Origin: Hyphomicrobiales bacterium
GTDB lineage: Bacteria; Pseudomonadota; Alphaproteobacteria; Rhizobiales; Methylopilaceae
NCBI GenBank assembly: GCA_022842205.1
Contig: JALHQA010000001.1
Coordinates: 248,001-312,000 of the forward strand
Reading direction: 5' to 3'
Length of the DNA: 64,000 bases
This document shows, in pieces, positions 62,529 through 64,000 of the stretch. Positions within the stretch are counted from its first letter, which is position 1, and every line of letters begins with the position of its first letter. Under the pieces are notes generated by a model. That model ran no database searches. It saw nothing but the letters and a program-made list of their open reading frames with translations, and was not told the origin of the DNA. The position numbers were made by a program, and so were the translations under genes.

Positions 62529-64000
62529 CAATGGACGCCAGCCGGCGCGAGGTGCTGACACTCGGCGCGGGCGCGGCGGCGGCGATTCTCGTACCACGCC
62601 CGGCGACCGCGCAGCCTGTGGCGCGCCACGGCATGTCGGTGTTCGGCGACCTGAAATATCCGCCGGATTTTCGTCACTTCGATTACGTCAATCCCGCAGC
62701 GCCCAAAGGTGGCCGGCTCTCCTATTCTCCCACGACCTGGCTGTTCAACCAGAACCCCAGCACGTTCAACACGCTGAACACGCTCGTTCTGAAGGGCGAC
62801 GCGCCGGTCGGCATGCTGGTGATCTTCGACAGCCTGATGGCGCGGGCGCTCGACGAGCCCGATGCGATGTACGGACTTGTTGCCGAGAGCGTGACGGTGG
62901 AGAAGGAGAATGTGCTGTTCCGTTTCGTGCTGCGCGAACAGGCGCGCTGGCATGACGGCACGCCGCTCACGGCCGATGATGTCGTGTTCTCCATCCTGAC
63001 ACTGAAGAAGGACGGCCACCCTGCCCTGACTCAATCGCTTCGCGAGGTGGTGACGGCCGAGGCGCATGGCCCGCACGAGGTGACCGTGACCTTCACCGGC
63101 AAGCAGGCGCGCGATGTGCCGCTTGGCGTCGCGGGACTGCCGATCATTTCGAAGGCCTATTATGCGCAGCACGCATTTACCGAGAGCACGCTCGACAAAC
63201 CGCTCGGTTCCGGTCCCTACAAGATCGGCAATCTCGCACCGGGCCGCTTCATCGAGTATGAGCGGGTCGCCGATTACTGGGGTAAGGACCTTCCCGTCGC
63301 CACCGGGCGCAACAATTTCGATATCATCCGCGTCGAGTTTTTCCGCGACCGGCAGAGCTCTTTCGAGGCGTTCAAAAGCGGTGCCTACTGGTTCCGCGAG
63401 GAATTCACATCGCGCGTCTGGGCGCGCGGCTACGACAATTTCCCGGCGCTACGGGACAACAAGGTGGTCCGCTTCGAGCTGCCGGACGAGCGCGCCTCGG
63501 GCGCGCAGGGCTGGTGGATCAACTGCCGCCGCCGGAAATTTTCCGATCCGCGCATACGCGAGGCGCTGATCCTGGCGTTCGACTTCGAATGGACGAACGC
63601 GAAACTGATGTTCGATTCCTACCGGCGGACATCCTCGGTGTTCGAGCAATCCGACATGAAGGCGCGCGTGACCGCGCCGCCGGACGAAATGGCGCTGCTC
63701 GAACCCTACCGCGACAGGCTGCCGGTCGAGGTGTTCGTCGATCCGTTCGTTCCGCCCAAGAGCGATGGCTCGGGCAAGGACAGGCATCTTTTGCTGAGCG
63801 CGCAGGCGCTGCTGAAGAAGGCCGGCTGTACGGTCGAGGGCGGCCGGCTGCGCGACATGGACGGCAATGCATTCACCGTCGAGATTCTCGACGACGATCC
63901 GACCTTCATGCCGCACGCGCTGGCCTATATCCGCAACCTCAAATTTCTCGGCATCGACGCCAATTTCCGCATGGTGGATGCGGCGCAGTTCAACGCGCGG
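62525..64000 (+). CDS. Second YejA-like substrate-binding protein (cut by window edge)
   Basis: Paralogue of the preceding gene, open to the window end (492 codons seen; family about 600). Start ATG 62525 overlaps the upstream stop (ATGA). N-terminus SRREVLTLGAGAAAAILVP is a Tat-like signal; then GDLKYPPDFRHFDYVNPAAP, VLREQARWHDGTPLTADDVV and KPLGSGPYKIGNLAPGRF repeat the YejA layout. Tandem YejA-like proteins usually precede yejB/yejE/yejF permease and ATPase genes, which would lie beyond the window. Confidence 0.9.
   Translation, partial: MTMDASRREVLTLGAGAAAAILVPRPATAQPVARHGMSVFGDLKYPPDFRHFDYVNPAAPKGGRLSYSPTTWLFNQNPSTFNTLNTLVLKGDAPVGMLVIFDSLMARALDEPDAMYGLVAESVTVEKENVLFRFVLREQARWHDGTPLTADDVVFSILTLKKDGHPALTQSLREVVTAEAHGPHEVTVTFTGKQARDVPLGVAGLPIISKAYYAQHAFTESTLDKPLGSGPYKIGNLAPGRFIEYERVADYWGKDLPVATGRNNFDIIRVEFFRDRQSSFEAFKSGAYWFREEFTSRVWARGYDNFPALRDNKVVRFELPDERASGAQGWWINCRRRKFSDPRIREALILAFDFEWTNAKLMFDSYRRTSSVFEQSDMKARVTAPPDEMALLEPYRDRLPVEVFVDPFVPPKSDGSGKDRHLLLSAQALLKKAGCTVEGGRLRDMDGNAFTVEILDDDPTFMPHALAYIRNLKFLGIDANFRMVDAAQFNAR

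Noticed and set aside
60669-62597. 642-codon open frame opposite the first YejA-like gene
   Set aside because: Same shadow effect in GC-rich DNA; no motif, and the opposing gene is unmistakable.

Overview
The window is high-GC, densely coded DNA typical of an alphaproteobacterium, most likely of the order Hyphomicrobiales (Rhizobiales). Markers for this are dxs next to hopanoid hpnB, a DUF1236 protein, an SRP RNA-dnaX-ybaB-recR block with a DnaX that lacks the zinc cysteines, a CycM-type cytochrome, and the dispersed GC-rich palindromic repeats seen in that group. Assignments rest on reading motifs in translated sequence; no database search was run.

Layout. 1-6.9 kb: hpnB (cut by the left edge) and dxs leftward, then a rightward trio of FemAB-like acyltransferase, Wzx-type flippase and a second FemAB-like acyltransferase. 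7.1-10.3 kb: an SsuABC/TauABC-type ABC importer followed by a stand-alone allophanate-hydrolase C-domain-like protein. 10.35-16.1 kb: a leftward catabolic operon with a TRAP transporter (dctPQM), a class III CoA-transferase, a crotonase without the usual acid residues, and a GntR/FCD regulator. 16.4-18.5 kb: a membrane-fused GT29 (sialyltransferase-like) protein and a SleB hydrolase. 18.6-22.6 kb: kaiB-kaiC-histidine kinase with a divergent Crp/Fnr regulator and no kaiA. 22.7-32.9 kb: a heavy-metal efflux region (RND pump, adaptor, His- or Cys-rich periplasmic proteins, DUF305, DUF411, HupE) bounded by a tRNA-Arg(ACG) gene and a 14-base copy of its 3' end, so possibly an island. 33-37 kb: an orphan histidine kinase, rpmH, rnpA and yidC. 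37-39.5 kb: an outer-membrane-like protein, a CDF transporter and a GlsB-type membrane protein. 39.6-43.2 kb: a structured RNA element (copy A), the SRP RNA, then dnaX-ybaB-recR. 43.3-52.3 kb: DUF1236, AmpG, RmuC, def-fmt-truA, an isoprenylcysteine-methyltransferase-like protein, dapE and dapD. 52.5-57.2 kb: a repeat-rich accessory stretch with a frameshifted DUF559 gene, copy B of the RNA element, a two-gene AT-richer cassette and a type IB topoisomerase. 57.2-64 kb: HIT protein, secreted unknown, pheA, kdsB, CycM-type cytochrome c and two tandem YejA-like solute-binding proteins, the second cut by the right edge.

The most interesting observation is a pair of diverged, inverted copies (about 39650-40165 on + and 52975-53450 on -) of a roughly 450-500 base element. 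Each copy starts with a near-consensus sigma-70 promoter with a 17-base spacer. The copies share short conserved blocks at matching spacing, and one hairpin shows a compensatory base-pair change. Both end in the same repeat of about 100 bases, which includes a 44-base identical block. This looks like a multi-copy structured RNA family rather than protein-coding DNA. Secondary points of interest are the clock-like kaiBC locus, the tRNA-bounded metal region, the GT29 fusion, the TRAP/CoA-transferase/atypical-crotonase operon and the cyclase-like/DUF5677-like cassette.
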